Of a DNA stretch of 64,000 bases, positions 9,038 through 18,758 are shown piece by piece. Below the pieces are notes generated by a model, which worked only from the letters and a program-made list of their open reading frames with translations, searched no databases and was not told the DNA's origin. The DNA comes from Pseudomonas frederiksbergensis (GTDB lineage: Bacteria > Pseudomonadota > Gammaproteobacteria > Pseudomonadales > Pseudomonadaceae): assembly GCF_003732665.1 (NCBI RefSeq), contig NZ_MOBP01000004.1, positions 1 through 64,000 on the forward strand, written 5' to 3'. A program made the position numbers and the translations under genes. Each line of letters starts with the position of its first letter. Positions within the stretch are counted from its first letter, which is position 1.

Positions 9038-9760
9038 ATGAAACGTCCAAGTGGTCGCGTTGCCGATCAGCTCCGCTCGATCCGCATTACCCGCAACTAC
9101 ACCAAACACGCCGAGGGTTCTGTGCTGGTCGAGTTCGGTGATACCAAAGTCATCTGCACCGTCAGCGTCGAGAACGGCGTGCCACGTTTCCTTAAAGGTC
9201 AGGGCCAAGGCTGGTTGACCGCTGAATACGGCATGCTGCCGCGCGCCACCGGCGAGCGTAACCAGCGTGAAGCGAGCCGTGGCAAGCAAGGCGGCCGTAC
9301 CCTGGAAATCCAGCGTCTGATCGGCCGCTCCCTGCGCGCTGCGCTGGACATGTCGAAGCTGGGCGACGTCACCCTGTACGTCGATTGCGACGTGATCCAG
9401 GCTGACGGCGGCACCCGTACCGCGTCCATCACCGGCGCCATGGTTGCACTGGTCGATGCCTTGAAAGTGATCAAGAAGCGCGGCGGCCTGAAAGGCGGCG
9501 ACCCGCTCAAGCAAATGATCGCCGCCGTTTCGGTCGGCATGTACCAGGGCGAACCTGTGCTTGACCTCGACTACCTGGAAGACTCGGCTGCCGAGACCGA
9601 CCTGAACGTCGTGATGACCAGCACTGGCGGCTTCATCGAAGTCCAGGGCACCGCTGAAGGCGCGCCGTTCCAGCCGGAAGAGCTGAACGCCATGCTGGAA
9701 CTGGCCAAGAAAGGCATGAACGAGATTTTCGAACTGCAAAAGGCTGCATTGGCTGACTGA
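9038..9760 (+). CDS. rph: Ribonuclease PH
   Basis: A 240-residue phosphorolytic 3'-5' exoribonuclease that trims tRNA 3' ends. The start at 9038 ([13 protein letters not shown]) is the conserved family N-terminus, so the upstream in-frame ATG at 8981 is rejected. Visible features are [16 protein letters not shown] (phosphate-binding Arg), SLRAALDM, and [18 protein letters not shown] with catalytic acidic residues. It diverges from yicC and ends 29 bp before the DUF4870 gene. Confidence 0.97.
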   Translation: MKRPSGRVADQLRSIRITRNYTKHAEGSVLVEFGDTKVICTVSVENGVPRFLKGQGQGWLTAEYGMLPRATGERNQREASRGKQGGRTLEIQRLIGRSLRAALDMSKLGDVTLYVDCDVIQADGGTRTASITGAMVALVDALKVIKKRGGLKGGDPLKQMIAAVSVGMYQGEPVLDLDYLEDSAAETDLNVVMTSTGGFIEVQGTAEGAPFQPEELNAMLELAKKGMNEIFELQKAALAD

Positions 9761-9789
9761 TCGAACCGTTCCACACCCAGGAGGGCGCC

Positions 9790-10158
9790 ATGAGTGATGA
9801 ACAACTGCCGCTTCCCACGCCGAGCCAAGAGGTTCGTCAGTGGGCGATGTTTTGTCACTTGTCCGCCTTGCTGGGGATCTGGATTCCGTTCGGCACCTTG
9901 ATCGGCCCGCTGATCCTGTGGCAGATGAAGCGCGAGATGGACCCGTTCATCGATGCGCAGGGCAAGGAGGCGCTGAACTTTCAGCTCACCGTTGCCATTG
10001 CTTGCACCATCAGCTTCTTTTTGATGTTCATCATCATCGGGTTCTTCCTGTTTGGTCTGATCGCCATAGGTGCGTTGGTGCTGACGATCATTGCTGGCGT
10101 GAAAGCCAATGAAGGGGTGCCGTATCGGTATCCGTTTACTTGGCGGTTGATCAAGTAG
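9790..10158 (+). CDS. DUF4870 (Tic20-like) membrane protein
   Basis: A 122-residue small membrane protein of the DUF4870/Tic20-like family, of unknown function. It has an N-terminal hydrophilic stretch, then WAMFCHLSALLGIWIPFGTL (first hydrophobic segment), the family motif FIDAQGKEALNFQ near residue 55, and two more hydrophobic segments (about 65-105). A good Shine-Dalgarno (CAGGAGGG) precedes the ATG. It follows rph closely and ends at a terminator. Confidence 0.8.
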   Translation: MSDEQLPLPTPSQEVRQWAMFCHLSALLGIWIPFGTLIGPLILWQMKREMDPFIDAQGKEALNFQLTVAIACTISFFLMFIIIGFFLFGLIAIGALVLTIIAGVKANEGVPYRYPFTWRLIK

Positions 10159-10177
10159 GTCGCGATCGTGGTTTCAA

Positions 10178-10214
10178 ACAAATGCCCTGACTTGTCGGGG
10201 CATTTGTTTATTTG
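10178..10214 (+). terminator. Terminator after the DUF4870 gene
   Basis: ACAAATGCCC and GGGGCATTTGT form a long stem around a 9-base loop, followed by TTTATTT. Confidence 0.7.
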
Positions 10215-10524
10215 CAATTAGATAAATGTCTCCAACTGTGTACTTTGATCGACAGTTGAGTTGAATGTTAACGCCCATTCAAAGTTATCGTCATTACACT
10301 TTTAGTCACAACTGCACAGCGCCAACATCGCCCATATGCTTGGCAATCAGACTGAGTGATTGATAAAGTTGCGCCAAGTCATATCTATCAAGAAATATTT
10401 CGATACGTTCAGGCCATTGACGGCCTCTGAATCTATATCCAATCACTGTTGAGACAATCAACGTATTCAATAGGCGTGCCCAGGTAAAAAGTTCGCCTCT
10501 GAATGTATATCTAAGAATATCCAA
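10215..10524. other. AT-rich intergenic region before gltS, no supported gene
   Basis: About 310 bp noticeably richer in A and T than its surroundings. It has no gene I can support; a 72-codon TTG-start frame on the minus strand was considered and left out. It presumably holds the gltS promoter. The composition suggests that this patch, with gltS, was acquired. Confidence 0.4.
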
Positions 10525-11730
10525 ATGCTTCAGCTCGATTTCTATGGAACACTTGTGGCCGCCTCCTTAGTGCTTTTGCTGGGGCGTGGGCTTGTCACAC
10601 ATGTCGGTTTTCTACGCACTTACAATATTCCTGAACCGGTAGCGGGCGGCCTGGTAGTTGCCCTGGCGCTCTTAGGTTTGCGAGTCCTTGATATTGAAGT
10701 CCGTTTTGATACTTCTCTACAGACACCCCTGATGTTGGCGTTTTTTGCCACCATTGGCTTGAGTGCAGACTTCGCCAGCCTGAAGAAAGGCGGGCGCGTA
10801 GTGGGGATTTTTGTACTGGCGGTCACCGGACTTTTGGTGGTCCAGAATGCCATGGGCATCGGGCTCGCAACGGCGTTGGGGCTCGATCCGTTGATGGGCC
10901 TGCTGACAGGTTCGATTACGTTGGCGGGCGGGCACGGTACAGGCGCTGCGTGGGGAGCGACGTTCAGTGAGAAGTTCGGTCTGGCTTCCGCCTCTGAACT
11001 TGCGATGGCCTCTGCGACGTTTGGCTTGGTCCTGGGCGGTTTGATTGGTGGTCCGGTTGCTCGCCTGCTCATCAAGCGTGTCCATACACCTGGTTGCGAG
11101 CAAGAAAAGCCACGGCTGCCAAAGGGCTTTGAGCAACCGAACAAAGAACGCTCGATCACGCCATTTTCGTTTATTGAAACACTCGCTCTGATCGCCGTCA
11201 GCTTGTTGGCAGGCACCCTGCTCAATGGCCTGTTGCACGACACCGCATTTGAGTTGCCGACGTTCGTTTGCGTCTTGTTCGTGGGTGTGGTTTTACGCAA
11301 CGGACTTTCAGCCCTTGGCCTTTATCAGGTGTTTGAGCGTGAAGTCTCAGTGCTGGGAAATGTCAGCTTGTCACTGTTTCTCGCGATCGCTCTGATGTCG
11401 CTCAAGCTGTGGGATCTGGCTGCGTTGGCTTTGCCGTTCTTTATTATCCTGGCGGCGCAAACGTTGGTCATGGCGCTGTTTGCGATTTTCGTGACGTTCA
11501 GGATGATGGGCAGTAACTATGATGCGGCGGTACTGGCGGCAGGGCATTGCGGTTTTGGCCTGGGGGCCACGCCAACGGCCATCGCTAACATGCAGGCAGT
11601 GACGCAGCGCTATGGGCCTTCGCAGATTGCGTTCCTGGTGGTGCCGATGGTGGGGGCTTTCTTCATCGACATCATCAATGTCATCGTGATCAAGTTGTAC
11701 CTTGCGCTGCCGCTTTTTGCCGTTGGCTGA
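10525..11730 (+). CDS. gltS: Sodium/glutamate symporter GltS
   Basis: A 401-residue integral membrane protein of the ESS family that imports glutamate with sodium. Two homologous halves are visible, each with a glycine-rich re-entrant loop: LAGGHGTGAAWGATF (about 132-146) and LAAGHCGFGLGATPTAI (about 347-363). Ten or so hydrophobic segments are present. The ATG at 10525 lacks a strong Shine-Dalgarno. Codon use (many NNT/NNA codons early) is less GC-rich than the neighbours, and I do not recall a gltS between the DUF4870 gene and crc in P. aeruginosa, so it may be an insertion into conserved order. Confidence 0.93.
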   Translation: MLQLDFYGTLVAASLVLLLGRGLVTHVGFLRTYNIPEPVAGGLVVALALLGLRVLDIEVRFDTSLQTPLMLAFFATIGLSADFASLKKGGRVVGIFVLAVTGLLVVQNAMGIGLATALGLDPLMGLLTGSITLAGGHGTGAAWGATFSEKFGLASASELAMASATFGLVLGGLIGGPVARLLIKRVHTPGCEQEKPRLPKGFEQPNKERSITPFSFIETLALIAVSLLAGTLLNGLLHDTAFELPTFVCVLFVGVVLRNGLSALGLYQVFEREVSVLGNVSLSLFLAIALMSLKLWDLAALALPFFIILAAQTLVMALFAIFVTFRMMGSNYDAAVLAAGHCGFGLGATPTAIANMQAVTQRYGPSQIAFLVVPMVGAFFIDIINVIVIKLYLALPLFAVG

Positions 11731-11756
11731 GGTTTGGGTCATGTCGACTGGCGCAT

Positions 11757-11793
11757 AAAAAATGCCCGTATCTTGCGATACGGGCATTTTTTG
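11757..11793. terminator. Bidirectional terminator between gltS and crc
   Basis: AAAAAATGCCCGTATC and GATACGGGCATTTTTT form a perfect stem with a 3-4 base loop, serving the convergent gltS and crc genes. Confidence 0.85.
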
Positions 11794-11809
11794 TACTGCG
11801 AAACGACGC

Positions 11810-12589
11810 TTAGATGGTCAGCGTCCAGTCGTAGTCCACGATCAGCGGTGCATGCTGCGAGAACCGTGGCTGACGTGGCAGGCGCGCGCTGCGAACAAAG
11901 CGGCGCAGGCCTGGGGTCAGCAACTGGTAGTCGAAACGCCAGCCCAGGTTGAGCATCTCAGCCTGTTCGTTGTCCGGCCACCAGCTGTACTGGTCGCCTT
12001 CACGGCTGACCTCGCGCAGGGCATCGACATAACCCATGTTGCCGACAATCTCGTCCATCCAGGCACGTTCAGGTGCCAGGAAGCCCGGGGATTGCTGGCT
12101 GTCGCGCCAGTTCTTGATATCCAGCTTCTGTTGCGCCACGTACAGCGAGCCACAATAAATGTACTCGCGACGTTTGCGTCGCTGTTTATCCAGATAACGG
12201 GCGAAATCGTCCATTAGCTTGAACTTCTGGTTCAAGTCTTCATCGCCATTCTGCCCCGAAGGGAGCAGCAAGGTCGCGATGCTGACCTTATCGAAATCGG
12301 CTTGCAGGTAGCGCCCGTAGCGGTCGGCCGTCTCGAAGCCGAGACCGCTGATGACTGCCTTCGGTTGCAACCGCGAGTACAAAGCCACGCCACCCTGGGC
12401 GGGAACTTCGGCTTCGCAGGCATAAAGGAAGTAGCCATCCAGTTGGAAGGCTGGATCGTCCAGTTCAAAGGCGGAGGCGCGGGTGTCCTGCAGGCAGATG
12501 ACGTCGGCATTCTGTGCTTGCAGCCAACTGAGCAAACCTCGCTCCACTGCAGCCTGAATACCATTGACGTTCACACTGATGATCCGCAT
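11810..12589 (-). CDS. crc: Catabolite repression control protein Crc
   Basis: With the start at 12589 (MRIISVNVNGIQAA) the product is 259 residues, matching Pseudomonas Crc in length and sequence from memory. Crc has an exonuclease III-like fold but is a non-enzymatic partner of Hfq that blocks translation of catabolic mRNAs while preferred carbon sources are present. Consistent with lost catalysis, the usual LQETK metal site is LQDTR, and the C-terminal block reads FSQHAPLIVDYD rather than SDHAP. The invariant divergent neighbour pyrE supports the call. A general exonuclease III is the alternative, but less likely. Crc may regulate several catabolic genes in this window. Confidence 0.95.
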   Translation of the reverse strand: MRIISVNVNGIQAAVERGLLSWLQAQNADVICLQDTRASAFELDDPAFQLDGYFLYACEAEVPAQGGVALYSRLQPKAVISGLGFETADRYGRYLQADFDKVSIATLLLPSGQNGDEDLNQKFKLMDDFARYLDKQRRKRREYIYCGSLYVAQQKLDIKNWRDSQQSPGFLAPERAWMDEIVGNMGYVDALREVSREGDQYSWWPDNEQAEMLNLGWRFDYQLLTPGLRRFVRSARLPRQPRFSQHAPLIVDYDWTLTI

Positions 12590-12612
12590 AAATGGCCCCA
12601 AAAATCGCGTGC

Positions 12613-12625
12613 GTGTATGATACAC
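12613..12625. promoter_or_regulatory. Palindromic GTGTATGATACAC between divergent crc and pyrE
   Basis: A 13-bp perfect palindrome contains -10-like hexamers on both strands (TATGAT on plus, TATCAT on minus), so the two divergent genes may share overlapping -10 elements. No good -35 was found for either direction. Confidence 0.45.
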
Positions 12626-12671
12626 GGCGTCAACCTAATTAGCTAAATCCGTGGTATTTGGGGTTTTTTTC

Positions 12672-13316
12672 ATGCAAGCGTATCAGCGCGATTTCATTCG
12701 TTTTGCCATCGATCGCGGCGTTTTGCGCTTCGGTGAGTTCACCCTGAAGTCCGGGCGCACCAGTCCTTACTTCTTCAATGCCGGCCTGTTCAACTCCGGT
12801 TCGGCCCTGGCACAACTGGGTCGTTTCTACGCGGCAGCCATCGTCGAGAGCGGCATTCCCTTCGACGTGCTGTTTGGCCCTGCGTACAAAGGCATCCCGT
12901 TGGCGGCGACCACTGCGGTGGCGTTGGCCGAACATCACGGTCGCGACCTGCCATGGTGCTTCAATCGCAAGGAAGCCAAGGCCCACGGCGAAGGCGGCAG
13001 CCTGGTCGGCGCGCCGTTGACTGGCGATGTGCTGATCATCGACGACGTGATCACCGCCGGCACCGCGATCCGTGAAGTGATGCAGATCATCGCTTCCCAG
13101 GACGGCGCCAAGGCCGCGGGCGTGCTGATCGCCCTGAACCGTCAGGAGCGTGGCAACGGTGAATTGTCGGCGATCCAGGAAGTGGAGCGTGACTTCAAGA
13201 TCCCGGTGATCAGCATCGTGTCGCTGACCCAGGTCCTGCAATTCCTGGCCGATGATCCGCAGCTCAAGCAGCATTTGCCAGCGGTAGAAGCCTACCGCGC
13301 ACAGTTCGGCGTTTAA
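12672..13316 (+). CDS. pyrE: Orotate phosphoribosyltransferase
   Basis: A 214-residue enzyme joining orotate to PRPP to give OMP in pyrimidine synthesis. The start at 12672 ([12 protein letters not shown]) is the family N-terminus; an earlier in-frame ATG at 12651 is not. Features are the orotate site [25 protein letters not shown], the mobile loop [11 protein letters not shown] and the PRPP-binding motif [13 protein letters not shown] (about 120-132). Divergent from crc, as in other pseudomonads. Confidence 0.97.
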   Translation: MQAYQRDFIRFAIDRGVLRFGEFTLKSGRTSPYFFNAGLFNSGSALAQLGRFYAAAIVESGIPFDVLFGPAYKGIPLAATTAVALAEHHGRDLPWCFNRKEAKAHGEGGSLVGAPLTGDVLIIDDVITAGTAIREVMQIIASQDGAKAAGVLIALNRQERGNGELSAIQEVERDFKIPVISIVSLTQVLQFLADDPQLKQHLPAVEAYRAQFGV

Positions 13317-13327
13317 CACCAATCCCT

Positions 13328-13417
13328 TGTGGGAGCGGGCTTGCTCGCGAAGAGGCCATTACATTCAACATCTTCGTTGACTGATACACCGCTTTCGCGA
13401 GCAAGCCCGCTCCCACA
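13328..13417. repeat. REP doublet (REPIN-like)
   Basis: Perfectly complementary arms around a spacer of about 40 bp, between the convergent pyrE and argB genes. The spacer is nearly identical to those at 54 and 3359. Confidence 0.85.
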
Positions 13418-13430
13418 AGGATCGCAGGCA

Positions 13431-13470
13431 AAAAAGACCCCGCTCAGCCAGGCTGAGCGGGGTCTTTTTG
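13431..13470. terminator. Bidirectional terminator between pyrE and argB
   Basis: AAAAAGACCCCGCTCAGCC and GGCTGAGCGGGGTCTTTTT form a long perfect stem between convergent genes. Confidence 0.85.
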
Positions 13471-13480
13471 TAGGTGTCGC

Positions 13481-14386
<906 letters not shown>

Positions 14387-14411
14387 TCAGGGCTCCGGGT
14401 GAATCAGAAGA

Positions 14412-15809
14412 TCAAAACGGTAGTTGGAGATCAGGGGCAACACGCTTCAACTGGACTTTGAATACGTCCTTGATGCGCTGCAGTTCAGCCTCGTCATCAG
14501 CCTCGAAGCGCAGCACCAGCACCGGTGTGGTGTTGGAGGCGCGCACCAGGCCCCAGCCTTTGGCGTAGTCGACTCGCACGCCGTCGATGGTGGTCAGGTC
14601 GGCGCCTTCGCCCCACTTCGCGTCGTGCAGAGCATCAATGATGCTGAATTTGCTCTCTTCGGTCACATGGATATTGATTTCAGGCGTAGAAATATCGTTC
14701 GGGAAGGTCGCAAAGAGCTCTTCGGCGGTAGATTTTTCCTTGCTGAGGATCTCCAGCAACCGCGCGGCGCTGTAAATGCCGTCGTCGAAACCGAACCAGC
14801 GCTCCTTGAAGAAGATGTGCCCGCTCATTTCGCCGGCCAACAGGGCGCCGGTTTGTTTCATTTTCTTTTTGATCAACGAGTGACCGGTCTTCCACATTAG
14901 CGGACGACCACCGTATTCCTTGATCAGCGGCGTCAGGCGGCGGGTGCATTTGACGTCGAAGATGATTTCCGCGTTGGCATTGCGCGCCAGTACGTCGCGG
15001 GCAAACAGCATCAGCAGGCGGTCCGGGTAGACGATGCTGCCGGTGTTGGTCACCACGCCGACTCGGTCGCCGTCGCCGTCGAAGGCCAGGCCGATATCCG
15101 CGTTGGTTTCCTTGACCTTGGCGATCAGGTCCACGAGGTTTTCAGGCTTGCCCGGATCCGGGTGATGGTTCGGGAAGTTGCCGTCGACGTCGCAGAACAG
15201 CGGGATGACTTCGCAATTCAGCGCTTCGATCAGTTGCGGGGCGATTACGCCAGCCGCGCCGTTACCGCAATCGACCACCACTTTCAGGCGGCGGGCGAGC
15301 TTGATGTCCTGGACGATTTCGGTGTTGTAGCGATCGAGGATCTCGACCTTGGTGATGCTGCCCTTGCCGCTGGTCAGGTTGTTGGTCTTGAGGCGTTCGT
15401 GCAGGGCCTGGATCTGTTCGTTGGCCAAGGTGTCGCCGGCGATGACGATCTTGAAGCCGTTGTAGTTCGACGGGTTGTGGCTGCCGGTCAACATGACACC
15501 GGATTTGCCGGCCAGTACGTTGGCGGCGTAGTACAGGGCAGGCGTTGGCACCAGACCGACGTCGCTGACGTGGCAACCGCTGTCGGCCAGGCCTTGAATC
15601 AGGCGTTCGACCAGTTCCGGGCCGGACAGGCGACCGTCGCGGCCTACGGATACGTTGGGTTCGTCCTGAGCCAGGCTCTGGGCGCCGATGGCACGGCCGA
15701 GCCAGTAAGCGGTTTCACCGTTCAAGAATTCCGGGACGGTGCCGCGAATGTCATAGGCGCGGAAAATGCTGTCGGGGAACTTGGGTGCGACTTGGGCTGG
15801 GCTGCTCAT
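14412..15809 (-). CDS. algC: Phosphomannomutase/phosphoglucomutase AlgC
   Basis: A 465-residue alpha-D-phosphohexomutase interconverting 1- and 6-phosphates of mannose and glucose for alginate, LPS, Psl-type polysaccharide and rhamnolipid precursors. The phosphoserine is Ser110 in VMLTGSHNPSNYNG. The metal loop is AFDGDGDRVG, the sugar-specificity loop GEMSGHIFF and the phosphate-binding loop RASNTTPVLVLRFE at the C-terminus. Length equals the short Pseudomonas form. It heads an algC-argB pair; dut lies upstream beyond a 333-bp gap holding a repeat. Confidence 0.97.
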   Translation of the reverse strand: MSSPAQVAPKFPDSIFRAYDIRGTVPEFLNGETAYWLGRAIGAQSLAQDEPNVSVGRDGRLSGPELVERLIQGLADSGCHVSDVGLVPTPALYYAANVLAGKSGVMLTGSHNPSNYNGFKIVIAGDTLANEQIQALHERLKTNNLTSGKGSITKVEILDRYNTEIVQDIKLARRLKVVVDCGNGAAGVIAPQLIEALNCEVIPLFCDVDGNFPNHHPDPGKPENLVDLIAKVKETNADIGLAFDGDGDRVGVVTNTGSIVYPDRLLMLFARDVLARNANAEIIFDVKCTRRLTPLIKEYGGRPLMWKTGHSLIKKKMKQTGALLAGEMSGHIFFKERWFGFDDGIYSAARLLEILSKEKSTAEELFATFPNDISTPEINIHVTEESKFSIIDALHDAKWGEGADLTTIDGVRVDYAKGWGLVRASNTTPVLVLRFEADDEAELQRIKDVFKVQLKRVAPDLQLPF

Positions 15810-16040
15810 CTGTGGGATTGCTCCATTTCGAAAGTGACTGGACCGACCTGCGAAGTGCTCGTGGGCAGGCTCAAACTGAAGGGTATGACGGCGTTTTCCA
15901 CAGAGAGTTCGTGGTGTGCAAAGGCCATGACTCCAGCATCAGCGAGCATTTGGCTGGCCAATCCGTTGATTTCCAGTGGTAAACCTTTCAGATGACGGCT
16001 GTGCAATTTGTGCTGAATGAGCTGGCTTGCGCTTCCCCCT
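15810..16040 (-). other. Leader region of algC with a possible overlapping short frame
   Basis: Between the algC start and the repeat, the minus strand has an open frame ending in a TGA that overlaps the algC ATG (ATGA). Its last codons (ATG at about 15949) encode roughly 47 residues beginning MLADAGVMAFAHH. Its GC3 is near 60 percent, below neighbouring genes, and I know no homologue. It could be an upstream coupling ORF or chance. Confidence 0.25.
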
Positions 16041-16123
16041 GTAGGAGCTGCCGAAGGCTGCGATCTTTTGATTTTGCTGTTTAAGATCAAGATCAAAAGA
16101 TCGCAGCCTTCGGCAGCTCCTAC
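16041..16123. repeat. Long imperfect inverted repeat (second REP family)
   Basis: Arms gtaggagctgccgaaggctg and its complement, extended by gcgatcttttgat, flank a short spacer. The sequence differs from the main REP family of this window; a single arm of it recurs at about 52131-52167. Confidence 0.8.
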
Positions 16124-16142
16124 GGGGGAGGGCCTCAGCGGA

Positions 16143-16598
16143 TCAGTGGCTACCGGAATGCCCGAAGCCGCCAGCACCACGTTCGGTTTCAACGAACTCT
16201 TCGACCATCTCGAAATGCGCTTGAACCACCGGCACGAGAACCAGCTGAGCCAGACGCTCGCCCACTTCCAGGGTGAATTCCTTGTCGCTGCGGTTCCAGC
16301 ACGAAACCATCAGCGGGCCTTGGTAATCGGAGTCGATCAACCCAACCAGGTTGCCCAGCACAATGCCGTGCTTATGGCCCAGGCCGGAGCGCGGCAGGAT
16401 CAGCGCCGCCAGGCCCGGGTCACCGATGTAGACCGACAGGCCGGTAGGAATCAGCAGGGTTTCGCCCGGCTTGATCACGGTGTCTTTTTCCAGCATGGCG
16501 CGCAGGTCGAGGCCGGCGGAGCCAGGGGTGGCGTACTGTGGCAGCGGGAAATCGGTGCCGATGCGGGGGTCGAGGATCTTGGCTTGCAAAGCGTGCAT
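16143..16598 (-). CDS. dut: dUTP diphosphatase
   Basis: A 151-residue trimeric dUTPase that hydrolyses dUTP to dUMP, keeping uracil out of DNA and supplying dTMP synthesis. All five motifs are visible: AGLDLRA (motif 1), [11 protein letters not shown] (2), [11 protein letters not shown] (3, with the uracil-site Tyr in the same region), [11 protein letters not shown] (4) and the C-terminal [11 protein letters not shown] (5). It starts 5 bp after the coaBC stop. Confidence 0.97.
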   Translation of the reverse strand: MHALQAKILDPRIGTDFPLPQYATPGSAGLDLRAMLEKDTVIKPGETLLIPTGLSVYIGDPGLAALILPRSGLGHKHGIVLGNLVGLIDSDYQGPLMVSCWNRSDKEFTLEVGERLAQLVLVPVVQAHFEMVEEFVETERGAGGFGHSGSH

Positions 16599-16603
16599 GT
16601 AAA

Positions 16604-17812
16604 TTAAACCTGGTTCAGACGGTCGGCGATAAAAGTGATCAGCTGGCGAGCAATCTTGCTCTTGCTGGTCTGGGCGAAAAGTGTGGCGTGCAGCTCCCGG
16701 TCGATCACGCTGCAGGCGTTTTCTTCGCTGTTGAAGCCAATACTCGGGTTGGCGACGTCGTTGGCGACGATCAAATCGAGGTTCTTGTCTTTCAACTTGC
16801 GCGCAGCGTAGTCGAGCAGGTGTTCGGTTTCGGCGGCGAAACCGACACTGAACGGACGGTCGGGACGGGTCGCGATGGTGGCCAGGATGTCTGGGTTACG
16901 CACCATTTGTAGCAACAAGCCGTCGCCGTTCGTAGGATCTTTCTTGAGTTTTTGTGGGGCGACGACTTCCGGGCGGTAGTCCGCGACCGCTGCCGAGGCG
17001 ATGAACAGGTCGCAGGGGATCGCGGCCTCACAGGCGGCGAGCATGTCCCGGGCGCTGACCACATCGATACGCGTGACGCGATCAGGTGTCGGTAAGTGCA
17101 CCGGGCCGGTGATCAGCGTCACGCGGGCGCCAGCCTCCACGGCAGCTTCGGCCAGGGCAAAGCCCATTTTCCCGGAGCTGTGGTTGGTGATGTAGCGCAC
17201 CGGGTCGATGTTTTCCTGGGTCGGGCCAGCGGTAATCAGCACGTGTTTGCCGGTCAGGGCCTGACGCTGGAAGCAGTCCGCCGCGCACTGGGCGAGGTCG
17301 GTGGCTTCGAGCATGCGGCCCATGCCGACGTCGCCGCAGGCCTGGCTGCCGGAGGCCGGGCCGAAGGATTTGATGCCGCGGCTTTCGAGGATTTGCAGGT
17401 TGGCCTGGGTTGCAGGGTCGCGCCACATGGCCTGGTTCATCGCCGGGGCCACGGCGACCACCGCGTCGGTGGCCAGCACCAGGGTGGTCAGCAGGTCATT
17501 GGCAATGCCTTGGGCCAGACGGGCGATCAGGTCCGCGGTGGCAGGGGCGATCAGCACCAGATCGGCCCATTTGGCCAGCTCGATGTGGCCCATGGCGGCT
17601 TCGGCCGCAGGGTCCAGCAGGTCGAGGTGGACCGGGTGGCCGGACAAGGCCTGCATGGTCAGCGGGGTGATGAACTCGCTGCCGCCACGGGTCATGACCA
17701 CGCGCACTTCGGCGCCCTGGTCGATCAGGCGGCGAACCAGGTCGGCGCTCTTGTAGGCAGCAATGCCGCCGCCGACGCCCAGAACGATGCGTTTCCGATA
17801 CAGCCGCTGCAT
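16604..17812 (-). CDS. coaBC: Bifunctional phosphopantothenoylcysteine decarboxylase / synthetase
   Basis: With the start at 17812 ([16 protein letters not shown]) the product is 402 residues. It joins cysteine to 4'-phosphopantothenate (CoaB) and decarboxylates the product (CoaC) in coenzyme A synthesis. The N-terminal flavoprotein part has the [14 protein letters not shown]-binding segment and the PAMNQAMW motif; the C-terminal CTP-dependent part starts near 190 ([20 protein letters not shown]) and has the APQKLKK lysine motif. dut follows immediately, the common dfp-dut order. radC diverges. Confidence 0.96.
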   Translation of the reverse strand: MQRLYRKRIVLGVGGGIAAYKSADLVRRLIDQGAEVRVVMTRGGSEFITPLTMQALSGHPVHLDLLDPAAEAAMGHIELAKWADLVLIAPATADLIARLAQGIANDLLTTLVLATDAVVAVAPAMNQAMWRDPATQANLQILESRGIKSFGPASGSQACGDVGMGRMLEATDLAQCAADCFQRQALTGKHVLITAGPTQENIDPVRYITNHSSGKMGFALAEAAVEAGARVTLITGPVHLPTPDRVTRIDVVSARDMLAACEAAIPCDLFIASAAVADYRPEVVAPQKLKKDPTNGDGLLLQMVRNPDILATIATRPDRPFSVGFAAETEHLLDYAARKLKDKNLDLIVANDVANPSIGFNSEENACSVIDRELHATLFAQTSKSKIARQLITFIADRLNQV

Positions 17813-17948
17813 AGGTCTGCCTTTCATTTCGTTGATGACTGCAGGGCGAAACCCCCTCCCCAGGGATGAATTCGTCCGCAAAAAAGATGGGCTACGATAT
17901 CACAGCGACCGCTACGGAACAGCGGCGCCCACAGACCATGGAGGTGTT

Positions 17949-18623
17949 ATGAGTATTCGCGATTGGCCGGCGGCGGAGCGGCCGCGGGAGAGGTTATTGG
18001 AGTTGGGTTCGGCGAGTCTTTCGGATGCCGAGCTGCTGGCGATTTTTTTACGTACCGGGGTCTCCGGCAAAAGCGCGGTGGATTTGGCGCGGCACCTGTT
18101 GAGTCAGTTCGGCAGCCTGCGCTCACTGCTGGAGGCTGATCAAAAAACATTCAGCAAACAATTAGGGCTCGGACCCGCGAAATTTGCGCAATTGCAGGCA
18201 GTCCAGGAAATGGGCCGACGGCATTTGGCTGAGCACTCGCGGCTCAAATCGGCGCTGGAAAACCCGCAGGCCGTTCGTGATTACCTCAAGTCGATGCTGC
18301 GCCATGAGCAGCACGAGGTGTTTGGTTGCCTGTTTCTGGATTCCAAGCACCGGGTGCTGACGTTTGAAACGCTGTTTCGCGGCTCCATCGACAGCACCAG
18401 CGTGTATCCACGGCAAGTGGTTAAGCGCGCCCTGGCTCACAACGCCGCAGCGCTGATCCTGTGCCACAACCACCCCTCGGGCAACACCGACCCCAGCCAG
18501 GCGGACCGAATGCTGACCAAGCGCCTTCAGGAGGCGTTGGAGCTGGTTGATGTGCGGGTACTCGATCACTTCATCGTCGGGGATGGCGAGCCGTTGTCCA
18601 TGGCGGAGTACGGCTGGATGTAG
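17949..18623 (+). CDS. radC: RadC-family JAB-domain protein
   Basis: A 224-residue protein with an N-terminal helix-hairpin-helix-like part (about 1-95, [21 protein letters not shown]) and a C-terminal JAB/MPN domain carrying the metal motif [14 protein letters not shown] (about 173-186). Despite the name, a DNA-repair role is not established in the family. The start at 17949 gives the usual N-terminus [16 protein letters not shown]; a longer frame reaching into the coaBC promoter is rejected. Confidence 0.93.
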   Translation: MSIRDWPAAERPRERLLELGSASLSDAELLAIFLRTGVSGKSAVDLARHLLSQFGSLRSLLEADQKTFSKQLGLGPAKFAQLQAVQEMGRRHLAEHSRLKSALENPQAVRDYLKSMLRHEQHEVFGCLFLDSKHRVLTFETLFRGSIDSTSVYPRQVVKRALAHNAAALILCHNHPSGNTDPSQADRMLTKRLQEALELVDVRVLDHFIVGDGEPLSMAEYGWM

Positions 18624-18650
18624 CGGGAAGCCCGACAAACACAAAACCCC

Positions 18651-18740
18651 TGTGGGAGCGGGCTTGCTCGCGAATGCGGTGTGTCAGCCAATATTGATGT
18701 CGACTGACATGGCCTCTTCGCGAGCAAGCCCGCTCCCACA
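18651..18740. repeat. REP doublet, reverse-oriented spacer
   Basis: Perfect complementary arms between the convergent radC and SBP genes. The spacer matches that at 13328 in reverse complement, so the unit occurs in both orientations. Confidence 0.85.
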
Positions 18741-18758
18741 GGTTTTGTGTAGGGCAGG

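Noticed and set aside
10306-10524. A 72-codon TTG-start frame on the minus strand next to gltS
   Set aside because: No homology recognised, no clear ribosome binding site, and its start abuts the gltS start; kept only as a remark on the region.
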